From Prochilodus magdalenae (taxonomy: Eukaryota; Chordata; Actinopteri; Characiformes; Prochilodontidae): DNA of 64,000 nucleotides. The stretch is from the NCBI GenBank assembly GCA_024036415.1, contig JAMWET010001300.1:906501-970500 (forward strand), given 5' to 3'. Each line of letters starts with the position of its first letter. Position 1 is the stretch's first letter. Below, piece by piece: positions 1 through 19,245 of the stretch. A program made the position numbers and the translations under genes. A model generated the notes under the pieces. The model was not told the origin of the DNA and made no database searches. It was given only the letters and a program-made list of their open reading frames with translations.

Positions 1-218
1 CAGACTGGCCAGTGGATTATACTACACGGTAAACACCATACAAACCTCACATTACACTACTTACATTATGCGGTTTGAAGATGGTCACTCTCATTACTCT
101 TGTATTTAACCCCTTCAGCAGTGTTCTCTCAGTTCATTGGTTCTATAACTCTGGCTTAATGATTTATTTGCTTTGGTTTATTTATTTATTTTGATTTAAT
201 TTTATTTTGCACCAAAAG
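1..218 (+). other. adgra3: adgra3 intron (3' end), upstream of first exon in window
   Basis: A+T-rich intronic sequence ending in a T-rich tract (about 170-210) before the first visible exon. No coding similarity seen. Confidence 0.8.
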
Positions 219-7687
<7,469 letters not shown>

Positions 7688-8045
7688 CATTGACTCATTG
7701 ACTCCAAGTCACTTTCTGTGCAACTGTGAACCTCCTGTTGTTTTTTTATGATGGTTATTATTATTATTATTATAGACAACATAGTTTAAAAACAGGAAAA
7801 AAGGATTTATGATTGAACTGTTTGATTTCAAAGTTGAAAGAAAATGTTAGTACACCACTTGCCAATTGTTAGAAGAGCTGCAAAAAGGTCTATTTTTGTA
7901 CCATGTATTTCTATTCCATATGTAAACATGATTTTGTACACATTCTGCCACCCTATGGGTATAGATATGACCGGATCTCATGCTCTAATGTGTTTTGGCC
8001 CAATTAAACAGATTGATTTCTATTGCATTTGCAAATTTGAGAGAA
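7688..8045 (+). other. adgra3: adgra3 3' untranslated region
   Basis: A+T-rich sequence after the stop codon with UGUA-rich segments. An ATTAAA hexamer lies at 8003-8008 and an A-rich run begins about 8042, consistent with a cleavage site there. The exact end cannot be fixed without transcript data. Confidence 0.6.
8003..8008 (+). terminator. Polyadenylation signal ATTAAA
   Basis: Common variant hexamer about 315 bp after the adgra3 stop codon. It is the best signal before the sequence changes character; no AATAAA occurs between the stop and this point. Confidence 0.5.
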
Positions 8046-8194
8046 AAAAAAAAAAAACAGTGATCGGTGTTTTGCTTTCCAACCCGTACCATCTGTAACC
8101 AAGAGCCAAGTTCAAAGGTGAGCTAAAGATTCTTCAGTGGAGGACTTGGTCCAGACGCTGCGATTGCTGTAATTGGGGTACGATGCAACATGGT

Positions 8195-8420
8195 GTCTTA
8201 TTTCCTGAAGGCTCTGCACTCTAATTGAGGTGCAGGTCTTGCTCTCTATCTGCTTTTCTCCTCTGTGAAGGAGCCAATTCGGCAGACTGTGTCAGGAATA
8301 TTCCGGGCCACTGCCTCCCGAGTCTGTGCCCACGCTATGATTGACGGCAGAATCTCAGGTCAGCCTGGCTGTTATTGGCAGCAATGAGAGAGGAGTATAA
8401 TTATTGGAGCGAAACACCAC
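8195..8420. promoter_or_regulatory. Candidate conserved non-coding element downstream of adgra3
   Basis: Non-repetitive, G+C-moderate block. It includes a palindromic ggaatattcc (TEAD-like half sites), tatgattgacggc (PBX/MEIS-HOX-like TGATTGAC) and ataattattgg. No splice-bounded open frame. Called from appearance and motif density only. Confidence 0.35.
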
Positions 8421-8828
8421 CACCTCTCCGACTCCTTTCTCGAGCTCGCTGTCTGTAAAGCAACTCGCTGGAGGGCATCAGTGTGGGGGTGAGGATGTGT
8501 TCGGATTTAGAAAGGGAAGTGGAATTCTCAGTTACACAGGTGGGAACAGTGCAGGTATGTCCTGCACTGGGTGAAAGGCCTGGAGGATTTCTCTTACACA
8601 TCAGGCCAAATATGGAAGCTTTTGAACAATGAGGCAGCCTTCTCCTCACAGTAGGCACAGGACTTAGTCAGCTTATACTCTGTAGATGCTTTCAAAATTC
8701 TGCCTCAAAGTAGTTCCTATGTGGGAACTACCACCTTGTTGCTGTGCATTACAGTTTTATATAACCAAATAGGTTGAGTGATGCACTGAAATGTGTGTGT
8801 ACACAGTCAATTCACATTTTTATGACCA

Positions 8829-8829
<1 letters not shown>

Positions 8830-8861
<32 letters not shown>
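8830..8861 (+). repeat. (ATT)n microsatellite
   Basis: About ten ATT units. Confidence 0.97.
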
Positions 8862-8876
8862 CCAGAGTAACTTTCA

Positions 8877-9390
8877 TGTGCAGCACCGACAACCACTAGA
8901 CTGGCTGGGAGGTACTCAGTAAGGTTATAGCAGGTTCTCACAGGTATCTTGAGTCATGCTGACTGCAGTGCATCACACGGCTGCTGGAGGGTGTATGGGG
9001 AAAGGTTCAGTTGAGCGAACGCAACAATCGAGGTGGTTCCACAGATGCTCAATTGGGTTAAAGTCTGGGGAATTCAGAGGTCATGGTGGTTCTTTGAAAT
9101 GTTGGTCATGCTCGTCCAATGTTGGATGTTTCTAGCCGTGTGACTTGTCACTGTCTTGCTGGAAGATCCCATCTGCCCCAGGGAAGATAATCAGCATGTA
9201 TGGGTGTACATGATCTGCGAGGATGGGTTCATACCCAAATGATGAGTGGGCCCAGAGAATGCCAGGAAAACGTGACTTCCTGTATGAGCTATGTGCTGCC
9301 GCTGTCATAGTAATGTGCCTCAACTGTGTACTTTTCTTACTGAAGCAGGTGACAGTTGCAGAAATGTTTGGTGAAAATGACATGTGAAAA
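8877..9390 (-). mobile_element. Decayed Tc1/mariner transposase fragment
   Basis: On the minus strand the translation contains IFQQDSDKSHG, the counterpart of the FQQDNxPxH catalytic block, and SPDFNPIEHLWN, the counterpart of the SPDLNPIE block. Frame shifts and stops lie between them. It is the C-terminal half of a DDE transposase and non-functional. Ends and inverted repeats are not resolved. Confidence 0.75.
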
Positions 9391-10338
9391 TAATGGCAGT
9401 GTGGAACAGCACATGTTTGTTTATGGGAAATGAGTAGTTGGAAGTTATTCTGCTTACGTACAGAGATTTATTTTACAGCCATAAAAAAGTAAAATAGTAT
9501 TGAAAACATGTGATGAAGACAATATGTCCTCATTGCATAAGCATTGATTGGCCTTATCGATTGGCAGCCCATCTATGTTTTGATGCGGTATGTCAGCTGA
9601 AACACAGTCTACACATGTCGTACATATGTAGTATGATATGACTTGGAACACATGCTGTGATTGCTTTAGTGCCTGCCTCGGGGAGCACACGGTCTCGTTT
9701 CTTATAACGTTTCATTGACAAAACCATCATATTCTCATCTCTGCTCACCTACAAGAGATTCCAGCCTTACTGCCCTGGCCTGCATAAGGAATGTAGCTTC
9801 TTAAAACCACTGTGAGCCGATCATAGAGCGACAGCAATAGAGATCTAGAATGGGTGCTGCTACCTCACCAACACTATTTAAAATGCACTTTTTCCCCTTA
9901 ATAAAACTGCTTGATGTGTGCAAACGGTTTTAAAACAAGCTGCTTACTCCGCAGTCCATATATGGAAACTAAACCACAAGACTTTTTAAATGCATTTTTT
10001 TGTGATGTTACAAAATCCAACATATTTTAATACACCAGCTTATGCTAAACTCCACCCATTTATGCTGAAGTTATAAGAAGTGTTCCGATCCCAACTGCTT
10101 TTTGAATGACGCAGAATACAGGGCAGCCAGTCATAACAGAGCTCATTTACATACATCAGTCATAAGGGCACAGTAAGAAAACAGCAGGTTTGATTTTAGT
10201 TAAGTTTGTGTTGAGTTGGGAAAAGGTTATGTAAAATGATTTTCGACTGTTTTTGATATATGATGGGGAGGTCGGATTGGTTATTAGCCAGGCCTCAGCA
10301 ATCTGTCAACACCTAAGATAGTTTGGATGTGTTCTCAG
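9391..10338. other. Intergenic, no feature recognised
   Basis: A+T-rich unique-looking DNA between two transposon relics. No supported exon, RNA or repeat. Confidence 0.6.
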
Positions 10339-10964
10339 TAGGGATGCTTTTTGATGCTTTTCATTTTTAGTTTTCACTGATACCAAGTCAGATACCACAA
10401 CAAATTACCTACTTATAATAAAGTAGTGTCAGTGTATCTTAAAAAATAAACCTTTACGGTCTTGCCAATTAAAATATGTGCATTAGCTAGCCATGCTACA
10501 TTAGTTAGCTTGGATTAGGCAGTGTTTTTTACACACCTGAAAGAACTCTCTATACAAAAATGTTTTGTCCGTGCTGTCATATTCAAAATGACATGCTGCG
10601 CACTGAGTACTGAATAAACATGCTGAGGGACTAAGTTAAAGAAATGCACTTAGACCTCCGTAGCAGGACAGTATGGTCACCATGCTGCACTAGGGTAGTT
10701 CAGTTAGAGAAAAACCATCCTCCATTTAGCTAGATACATCTCCGCACCAAAGTGGTTGTGTTTGTGTGTTTATATACAGGCTAAAATCGCTCTGTGATTG
10801 TAAAATCACTTTTCCCTGGCTGGAAGGAATCTTCCAAGGTAGATTGTTTAAAATGACTGGCGGCCTTGTGTCCAGCCTCCACAGAGTCAGTACCATTGCT
10901 TGCTTGAGACATTTGATCATTAGTGCAGCAGTTTTGCGCCGATGCTGGTATCGATGCATCCCTA
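10339..10964. mobile_element. hAT-like non-autonomous DNA element, about 626 bp
   Basis: Bounded by tagggatgc on the left and gcatcccta on the right, an inverted terminal match, with subterminal GATACC/GGTATC motifs typical of a common fish family. The 8-bp flanks gttctcag and gttcttaa agree at 6 of 8 positions, suggesting a degenerate hAT-type target duplication. No transposase frame remains. Confidence 0.5.
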
Positions 10965-11329
10965 GTTCTTAATATTAACTGACACCTTGAGTTCACATGT
11001 GGAAATCGGTAATGGAGAGAGCATCCCTAAACATGAGCCATGCTACTGTTTTTCATTACATATTTATGTTTTTATAAACTCTTTTTGACCAGAGAGAAAT
11101 TAATAGCTTGGCTATCATCCTGTCCTCAGAGCTTAGCATCCCTGTGGAATTAATATCCAACCACGTGGAGTATTGGGCTGCTTAAGGATCACAATTCGTT
11201 GGTTGTCCAGATGGGTCCAGATTCTGGGGTGATAAATTAACCTTGTGTACCAGTTACTAAACACAATGACACCATCAGTTACAACACCAATGAAGCGGTC
11301 AATGTTAGGAAACCTGATTGGACAGTCTG

Positions 11330-11362
<33 letters not shown>

Positions 11363-12104
11363 ATGACTTATCACCTTAAAAACTTTCCATCCAGTTGATT
11401 TGAATGATGGTGTGAGCCTCCCTTTTTCAAGCTCTTGCGTGTGAAGGTCGAACAATTAATATAGAAACCATTAAAAGGCGGGTTATCTGTTACTGTCATC
11501 TGCTGCCGTGAGCCATGGAGGACTTTGGCAGTGAAAAGGAAACAAGATGTTCAGAATTTTCACCCTGCTAATGATGTATTAAAAGTATATTTCACACAGA
11601 CAAAGACGTATTGCCTGGCCGTATTGAGGGTGACAATGAAATAAGGGTTTGAATTATGTATGGAAGACTTGCGACTTGATTAGCAGTGGATGATTATCGC
11701 ACGATCAAGCTGTTATCTTCAGGACAAGTTGAAACTTGGAAGATCCTGGAAGATCATGTTGCCCCATGTGCCCTTTAAAACTCGGAAGTTATTTATGTGT
11801 TTGGATATATCTTGTCAGAACTCGGCAAGAGAGTTTAAAATGTATATATACACATACTGCAGCCGTCTGAATTCCAAATAAAGGAGCACATGAATAATGA
11901 TTTAGGGCAGGGAAGGGCTTTGTTAGTAAGCTGCAAGCTGCTTTTCAAATATAGAGCAGATATTAAAAGCACGCACACCCTTATTGTGATGTAGTCAGGT
12001 CAAATGTGAATGCAAACTTTAGAGCCAACAAAGGAGACAAAATGAATAGATAATTATTAGAAACAGTTATTGCGGATTGAAAAAGTCCCCTGTTTGAATA
12101 ATTG
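10965..12104. other. Intergenic, short (TG)n only
   Basis: A (TG)n run sits at 11331-11358. The rest is A+T-rich with no supported gene or repeat. Confidence 0.6.
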
Positions 12105-12747
12105 CCCTTATGAAACGATAATATATGGCAATGTATTGGAAAATATAGTGCAATATATTAAATAATATAATGTCATATATGGGAAACAAGTGCATATATT
12201 TTGCATATATTTATATAGTGATAAATATATTACAATATATTGTATAATACATAAGGAATTGCCGCTTTTCATATATTGTATGTATGATAGTATAATATAT
12301 ACTGTAATATATTTCATTTTATATGTAATAGACATCATATGTATTCTTCCATATGTGTTTGCATAAATGATAATATATATAGTTTTATATATGTGCGAAT
12401 ATATACATGCTGTATATTGCCACATGTATGTATGAAAATATTCTCACATATATAAAACTATATATATTATCATATATGCAAACACATATGGAGAAATACA
12501 TATGATGTCTATTACATATAAAATGAAATATATTACAGTATATAAGTAAATATATATTATATTACCATACATACAATATATGAAAAGCTGCAATTCCTTA
12601 TGTATTATACAATATATTGTAATATATTTATCACTATATAAATATATGCAAAATATATGCACTTGTTTCCCATATATGACATTGTATTATTTAATATATT
12701 GCACTATATTTTCCAATACATTGCCATATATTATCGTTTCATAAGGG
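12105..12747. repeat. 643-bp A+T-rich palindrome (foldback element)
   Basis: Left arm starts cccttatgaaacgataatat and the right arm ends with its reverse complement (atattatcgtttcataaggg). The arms pair along nearly their whole length (about 12105-12424 and 12425-12747) with scattered mismatches, small indels and a short loop near 12410-12440. Composition is mostly TA/AT dinucleotides. The sharply defined, non-TA ends suggest a foldback MITE rather than a simple TA tract. No clear target duplication seen. Confidence 0.85.
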
Positions 12748-13039
12748 TGTGCACACCCCCGTAATACTGTATTTTGTTGACACACCTTTTTTTATAGCAG
12801 CAGTCTTGTGAGTTTTACTTTTGTGAATTTCTACGAGTAACCTAAAGTATGACCAGATCTTACTCTGGCTCATAGGTTAAGATAAAGAGAATCAAATTAA
12901 GCAATAACACAGAGTATATAGTTTTTATTCAATTCTTATTTATACTAAACTAGTAATATAACATTGAATGTCTTTGTTGGTAAAGCATGTGGACTTCTAT
13001 TGACCCTCCTATGACCCCACTGGCCATCAGTGACTCTAA

Positions 13040-14262
13040 CCAAAAGGCTATTGTTAAGCTCTCCACATTGACTTGGAGACAGCTGCGGTATGTTGATGGT
13101 CTTGCTTGCAGAAATACCACACCATGTTCGGCCTTAACCTTTCTATTAGACTAAGATCTGGACTTTGACTCAACCTTTCCAAAGTGTAACGTTTCCTCTG
13201 CTTTAAGCATTCTCTGTAACCTGTTTTTGAGGTTGGTTTTTGCAGGACCCAACAGCTGTCAAGGTTCAGTTTCTGAATCATAGATGGATGTTCCTAAATT
13301 CTCCTGTAGAGTCTAGAGTTCATACCTCCATCAGATGATGGCAGGCTGTGCTGTAGAAAAAGCCCCAAACTATGATACTACCATCACAGTGTTTCAAAGT
13401 TAGGATGAGGTTCTTATGCTGGAATGGAGTGTTCAGTTTTGCTAAACCTAATATTTAATATTTAAGCCAAAAGATCAATGTGCATCATTTCAGTAGTCTC
13501 CTGGCTTATCTTGGTGATTTCTGAGACTTTGAACAGGCAGAAACCTTCCTCCTGGAGAGGTGTGGCGTTTTCCATGCTCTCATTCCATTCTGTTATTTTT
13601 CAGTGTTTGCCTAGTTGTAGACTAATGAACACTGACGTTATCCAATGACCTGCAGATTCACAGATGTTACCCCGGTATTCTTTGTGATCTCCCAGAATAT
13701 TCTATGGTTCTGGAGTCATTTCTGGAAGAGCTCTCCAGGGAACGGCAACAGTGAAATAGATGTCATCCATTTGTACAAATGCCTGCCTGACTGTGGATCG
13801 GTACAGTCCAACATCAAGAAGTAGTTTGGAACATCTTCCAACTTGATGAGCACTGGCAAATAATTGTCTTGAGGTCCTCAGGAACCTCATTTGGCATGCA
13901 AGACATGCACTTACTTTATTTTATGCTAAAGACCAGGCTTTGCTGGCAAAGAGGTTTGTTTTTAAATACGGTAGGGTCAGCCACACTCACACTTGATTGT
14001 CATCCAACTGACTGAACTCTCTAACCTGAATGATCACCCATGCAGGAACTGCAAATTCTGGATGTTCACATACTTTTCCAAACAAAGATGTTTAATTGCT
14101 TTCTTCAAGAAATGGATGAAAACCTACTTTTGTGTCAGTTTCATTGGGTTTGCTTTATCTATTGTTATGGCTGATAAAATTAAATCATATTTTAGGCTAA
14201 TAATTATGTAGAAATTAATAAAATTATAAAGAATTTACAAACTTTCATTTTCAACTGCATGT
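13040..14262 (-). mobile_element. Decayed Tc1/mariner element
   Basis: Minus-strand translation includes ERLSQSPDLSLIERL at about 13140-13180, the counterpart of the WPSQSPDLNPIE block of Tc1-type transposases, followed by a degenerate C-terminus. The rest is transposase-derived but broken by stops and gaps. Sequence near 14060-14260 (acatacttttccaaacaaag to acaaactttcat) resembles the terminal region of a familiar fish Tc1-like family. Ends are approximate. Confidence 0.7.
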
Positions 14263-17200
14263 TTTGCCAAACCACAGTTTTTTTTAATGTCCTACATTTC
14301 TCATATGCTGAACTCTGAGTCTATGTAATGTAATGTAATAACATGTAATGGGCACCGTCAAAAAAGTGTTGACTATTTTACCTATACTACGGCATAGTAA
14401 TTGCAGCTGTATGAGGCATCTGGTGGTGCGAAACAGACTGTACCTTAGAAAATGAAGAGTGATATCTCCTTTATCGCCATCTGTGCCTGGAAGAATTAGC
14501 TTGGACAAACTGTGGAGAGGAGCACATTAGGTGCCGCAAGCTAATGCTATATTTTAAAAGGCATTGCAAGTGATTCCTGGCTGTTCAGCCTTGCTGCATT
14601 GTGGTTTGCACATGGGGAAATGGTTTCATCTCATTGCAGTTCTAAGAAAATACATTTTATGTTGCAAATGCAGGAATTCATTTACTGGGAACAAGTAAGT
14701 GACGAAAGGCTAATTTTATGTGAGGTTTTAATATGAGAGAAAAGAGAGTCTCATTTAATAAGTAATAAGGGCAGCTTGTTTGTAGAGGTCATGTTCACTC
14801 AGCTGGATCTTAAACTGAAGCACCATGACCTGACACATGGCTGACCAAGGATGGAAATAAAGGAGCTGAAAACATGACACCACTTTTGAAGCCTTGTTCC
14901 TAGAGAGAAGCTGATAAGGCAAGATAGATGAGAGATGTTAGTAAGGACTACATTTGTATAAATGATTAAAGATTTAATACGTTAAACAGCAGGAATTACC
15001 CCCCACTGTTTGCCCAAAGGCGATCAAGCTCCTAGCAGTGCTTATTCCTTGTTCTGAAAAATCTAATTCACAAAGATGCAATTGATGCAGAATCTGTTTG
15101 TGGGTCTGATACAGATTCTTAAGTTGGCTGTGGCTGGTTGTGGCATTTCAATGTAACATCTGTAAGACTGTTAGGCTCAAACATGCCGAAATGATCTAAC
15201 ATTGTCAACAGAATGTGAAGAAGTTACAGTTTTGCCGGTATGTCAAAGACGCTTATGAATTAGATTGTAGAGGTGTTTGTTGAAGTTAGCATGCTAAGCA
15301 GCTAGCCCTAGCCCTTCATGTCTTGTAATACCACGTACTACCACTTTGTACCTCAAGGCAATAGTGAGTCACTGTAGCGTTGTGTCTGCCTATTGTCCAA
15401 AATGAGAGGATGAAGTATCACTGCCCCAATGCCATACTCTTTTGTCAATCACATTGAAGGTCTTGTTTTTGGTTAAATCATTTTTGGGCAGTTAGCCATG
15501 AAAACATAGAAAGGCAGACATGTCACTATAAGAAAGTTATGGTCAGTTTCATCACATGAACACATCATGTATCAGTACGTGTTTACAAGCAGACCTTGAC
15601 CTCTCTAATATGGCAGCTGCGTCAATGTATTGCCTCAGATAGAAAACAACAGAGAACGCATCATCTATGTATTTATATCTATGCATGAAATTACTAGTAA
15701 ACGCAATGATGGCTTAGGTTTTGATGTTGGATAATACACCTGCTGTGTTTCTTCTAGACTGGTAATGAAAACGCCAAGGAGGTGGGACTGTGCATTTCCT
15801 TATTTCTTAAGATAGGGAGAGACACCACAACTGTCTGGTGATATGTTACCCCTTGTTTATTTTGGGTATGAATTTAATAAGTTGAATCATACAATGAATT
15901 ACTACTTTAAACTTTGGGATATTTTACAAGTTTAAAGAAATACATTTTTTAAAAAAATCTACAAAATAGTCACATTCTGGACATTGATCCTATGTTTGTC
16001 TTTTCATATTCAGTTAGGAAATTTTTATGGACGATGCTGTATTTTCATTTTTGTTAAGAACTGCAGCTGCACCAGTTATATTCAGATTTACCCAGCAGCT
16101 TTTCGACTATGTAGATGTCAAAAAACTGGAGGAAAAATGATCTCAGCTTTATTAGCATATGGTAAAGCAATAGGAGGTCCACTTCAGGTTCATCAAGGTG
16201 CTTTGAACAAACAGGGTGGGGGGGGTGGGGAAAAAAGATCAAAATGCTCTTCAGGTGAACTTCACATCAAATCAAGGATAGCGTAGTCTAATCAGTTTTA
16301 CTGATGTATAGCCACTGGGGTGTTGGGTCTTTGCAGTATGCCATTAGCTCCTGAAACTCTGCCTAGGTCTGTATGTGATCAGCAGGCTGCTAGATAATCT
16401 GAACAGGAATATCATAAACTCTCTGAAGTTCACAGACAGCTGTTTGGGCAACAGCTGAATAGTTGATGAGATGGATAATGTGTAGACACACTGGAATGGG
16501 GACGAGAAGAGCTGCACTTTTTGACACTCTTCATACTGTGTAATACTGGGTAACACTTAATATCCAAAGCTGTAGTGCTACACAGTCCATGTATTTTTGT
16601 TCCTTTTCTACTCACATAATGACACATTTGCAGCTGCCTGAGATGTCTGCACCTCCACAAAATCACCCCAATTTCCTCATTCTGCTGTCTTTTACTCTTC
16701 TTCGTTCAGTGCCTCTCCAATTGTCAGCATGTTGCATCAGTATACTGGAATTTTTTTTTATCTGTCAGTCAGAATGGATGTGTATTTCCCAACAAGAAAA
16801 GAAGTGAATGGCTGCATTCTCTGTTTGCCATCTTGTGTAGCTTGTGTCCCCAAAACAACAGGCGCAAAATAAGTGGGTGACGATAGAAACCAGAATAGTT
16901 TCACTGTCGACTTTATAAAAGGTCTTGTGCTGCTTCCACTCAACATGCTCACCTGCTAATGGCCACATTTAATGAGAAAAATAATATTTATATATATATA
17001 TATATATGCAACTGTGGCACGTCGGCCCTTTCAGCAGTTCAATGCCACAGCCATCTGTGAGAGCATACTTAAATTTTAGATTATCTCTAAATGTATATGT
17101 TATAAAGACTAATGTTATCAAAGCATTATGAGCTTTCATAATTCTCTTACAAACTGACATGAAAAGCATGCTTGCTCTTCAACTAAATCTCTCTCTTCTT

Positions 17201-17396
17201 ATTTGGTAAGAAAACACTAAATAGCATTCTGCATTGATTACATGTAAAATGTGGTCTGATTGTCATAAATTCATTTGATCTAGCTAAACTAATAACACAC
17301 AAGCCATTGTACTTTTTGATGTCTTTTATTGGAACACAGTAAATCCATAGTGCAGGCTAGTATAAGCAAGCAAACCTCTGTGTTAATGACTTCTCA
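14263..17396. other. Intergenic, no feature recognised
   Basis: About 3.1 kb of unique-looking A+T-rich DNA, including a G-rich run near 16216-16230. No supported exon, RNA gene or classifiable repeat. Confidence 0.55.
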
Positions 17397-17530
17397 GAAT
17401 CAGAATCTCTTTATTTCACCAACTATGTTACACATACAAGGAATTTGTCTTGGTAAGAGCAACACATATGACAAGTAACAAAAACAAGTAACAAAAACAC
17501 AGAACACATATTATTTACAGTATTAAACTA
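17397..17530 (-). mobile_element. Retroelement 3' tail fragment
   Basis: Shares cagaatcag.tctttatttcacca...atgt.acacac..a.gga with the segment at 23125-23215, so it is a dispersed repeat. The tttatttcaccaggtatgt-type block resembles the 3' ends of fish LINE/SINE elements read on the opposite strand. Class uncertain. Confidence 0.5.
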
Positions 17531-17539
17531 AAGCTAGCT

Positions 17540-18265
17540 TCTCCAACTGGCAAAAAGTGTTACAGTTAAGGAGTTGGGAGATGTGGTTGGGAGTGTGGGA
17601 TTTACATGTGCTTTGCCCATCAAATAATGGCAGTACACAGTTTGGTTGATGACAAATGTGTTCTTCTCAAGAAAGGTTAGTGTGAACCATGCCTCTATGT
17701 AAACACCTTTCAGAAGACAAATGCACAACCCTATGTTTGAAGGGGAGAGAGAGGACACTGCACACCAACACCAACAACCTCATCCAAGTGTGAAACATGT
17801 AGAAGGGAGCATCATGGTCACTTTGTGATCATTGAGGGAGCAATGAACAGTGAATCTGAATGTGTATCAAAACGTTTTACAGGACATGGTAGGGGCAGCG
17901 GTCCTAATTACTCTTCACACTAATTAGACTTTGAGTGATATAAGAAGACAATGACCCAAAACACACAAGTAAGTCAACTAAAGGATGTTCGGCAAAAAGA
18001 AAATTTGTTTTTTGGAATGGCCAAGTTGATGGGAATTAGCCAAATCACTTTATTGAGATACTGTTTATGATCAGAAGAGGGTTGTGCAAGCAAACCCAGA
18101 AATAGTGATGATTTGAAACACATTTGCAAGGAGGAATGATCCAAAATCCTTCTTACCAAAGTACACAAATTATCTGCAGCTATAGAAACGGTTTGGTGAA
18201 GGTGATTGCTACTAAAGGGCGATATACAGGTATTAAAATCAACCTTTTCTAGCCTGTGTGGCGGA
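17540..18265 (+). mobile_element. Decayed Tc1/mariner transposase relic
   Basis: The plus strand encodes DNDPKHTSKSTK at about 17949-17984 (the QQDNDPKHTS catalytic block), then GMAK/EWPS-like sequence with a broken SPDLNPIE block, and EEWSKILPTKVHKLSAAIET at about 18132-18190 matching the usual EEWxKIPP...RL region. Multiple stops show it is dead. Confidence 0.75.
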
Positions 18266-19245
18266 TGCATTAGTAATCAATCCAGAAATCCAGTAAATTA
18301 GACTTTGTGTTTGTGGATGTATGCAAGTCTTTAGAGGTGTACAAATCAGCTTTCCATGACATACAGCTGTCACAGTATATAACTGAGACTCCAGTTTCAA
18401 CCTCCAGGCTAAAGTGTAATCAGCAGACTATAGTTGAGCAAGGGCACTAGAGTTAAATGAAGCATGCTGTCAGTTCATTGCACAGTACTTCTTTAAGAAG
18501 GTCATTCAATTCAGCTTATTTAGAGATCTTGGAATGGTGGGCTAAGTGACCAAAACAGTTTTCTATCAGTTTCTCATTACAGAGCGTGCAATAATTGATT
18601 TATACTTAAAGTGTGGCCAACCATAAATATCCTCACAGATTCCATCTGAGATGAATCTATCAGTGCACATAATTTTGGCTTTGAAATTCCAATAATATGC
18701 TTCAATATTTAATTTAGTCAGCTATCACAGTACATGTGCAATATGCTGTATCTGAACTCATGCATGGTTTGGCGGAGGCACTCCAGTGCACAGAATGATT
18801 TTCCATAGCTGTCACGAATACTCTACTCCATGGCACTAGAATAAACTAACAGTTTCTGGAAGAGGAACAGAAATGGCCCATCTGGCAGATGCACAGTGCA
18901 GCGTTCCTTATTCTCCGTATCCCTGTCATTTGCCACACAGCTTCTCTCAGAGCAAGTACATTCTGTATTTTGAGAGACCAGACAACGAAATAAAGAAACA
19001 TCCCTTGAGAAACAGAAGCCGTTGCTGGCATTGTATCTTTTTTGAAGTTGTGCAGTTACAGTCAGCGTGAGGGATCTTTTGATTGTGTCTTCGAGCCATT
19101 ACTGTGAAGTGATGATTATATTTATATTAGTTTAAAAATATGCCACAGAGGACACTGTGCCACTGCTGAAAATGAACCATAATAAGGTCGGCAGCTTGGA
19201 GCTTAGACAAGCATTTACCCATTTGTTATGTGTGCATGTGTATAC
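18266..19245. other. Intergenic, no feature recognised
   Basis: Unique-looking DNA between a Tc1 relic and the minisatellite. No supported exon. Confidence 0.55.

Noticed and set aside
12108..12662. Ile/Tyr-rich open frames on the minus strand
   Set aside because: They are the arms of the TA-rich palindrome.
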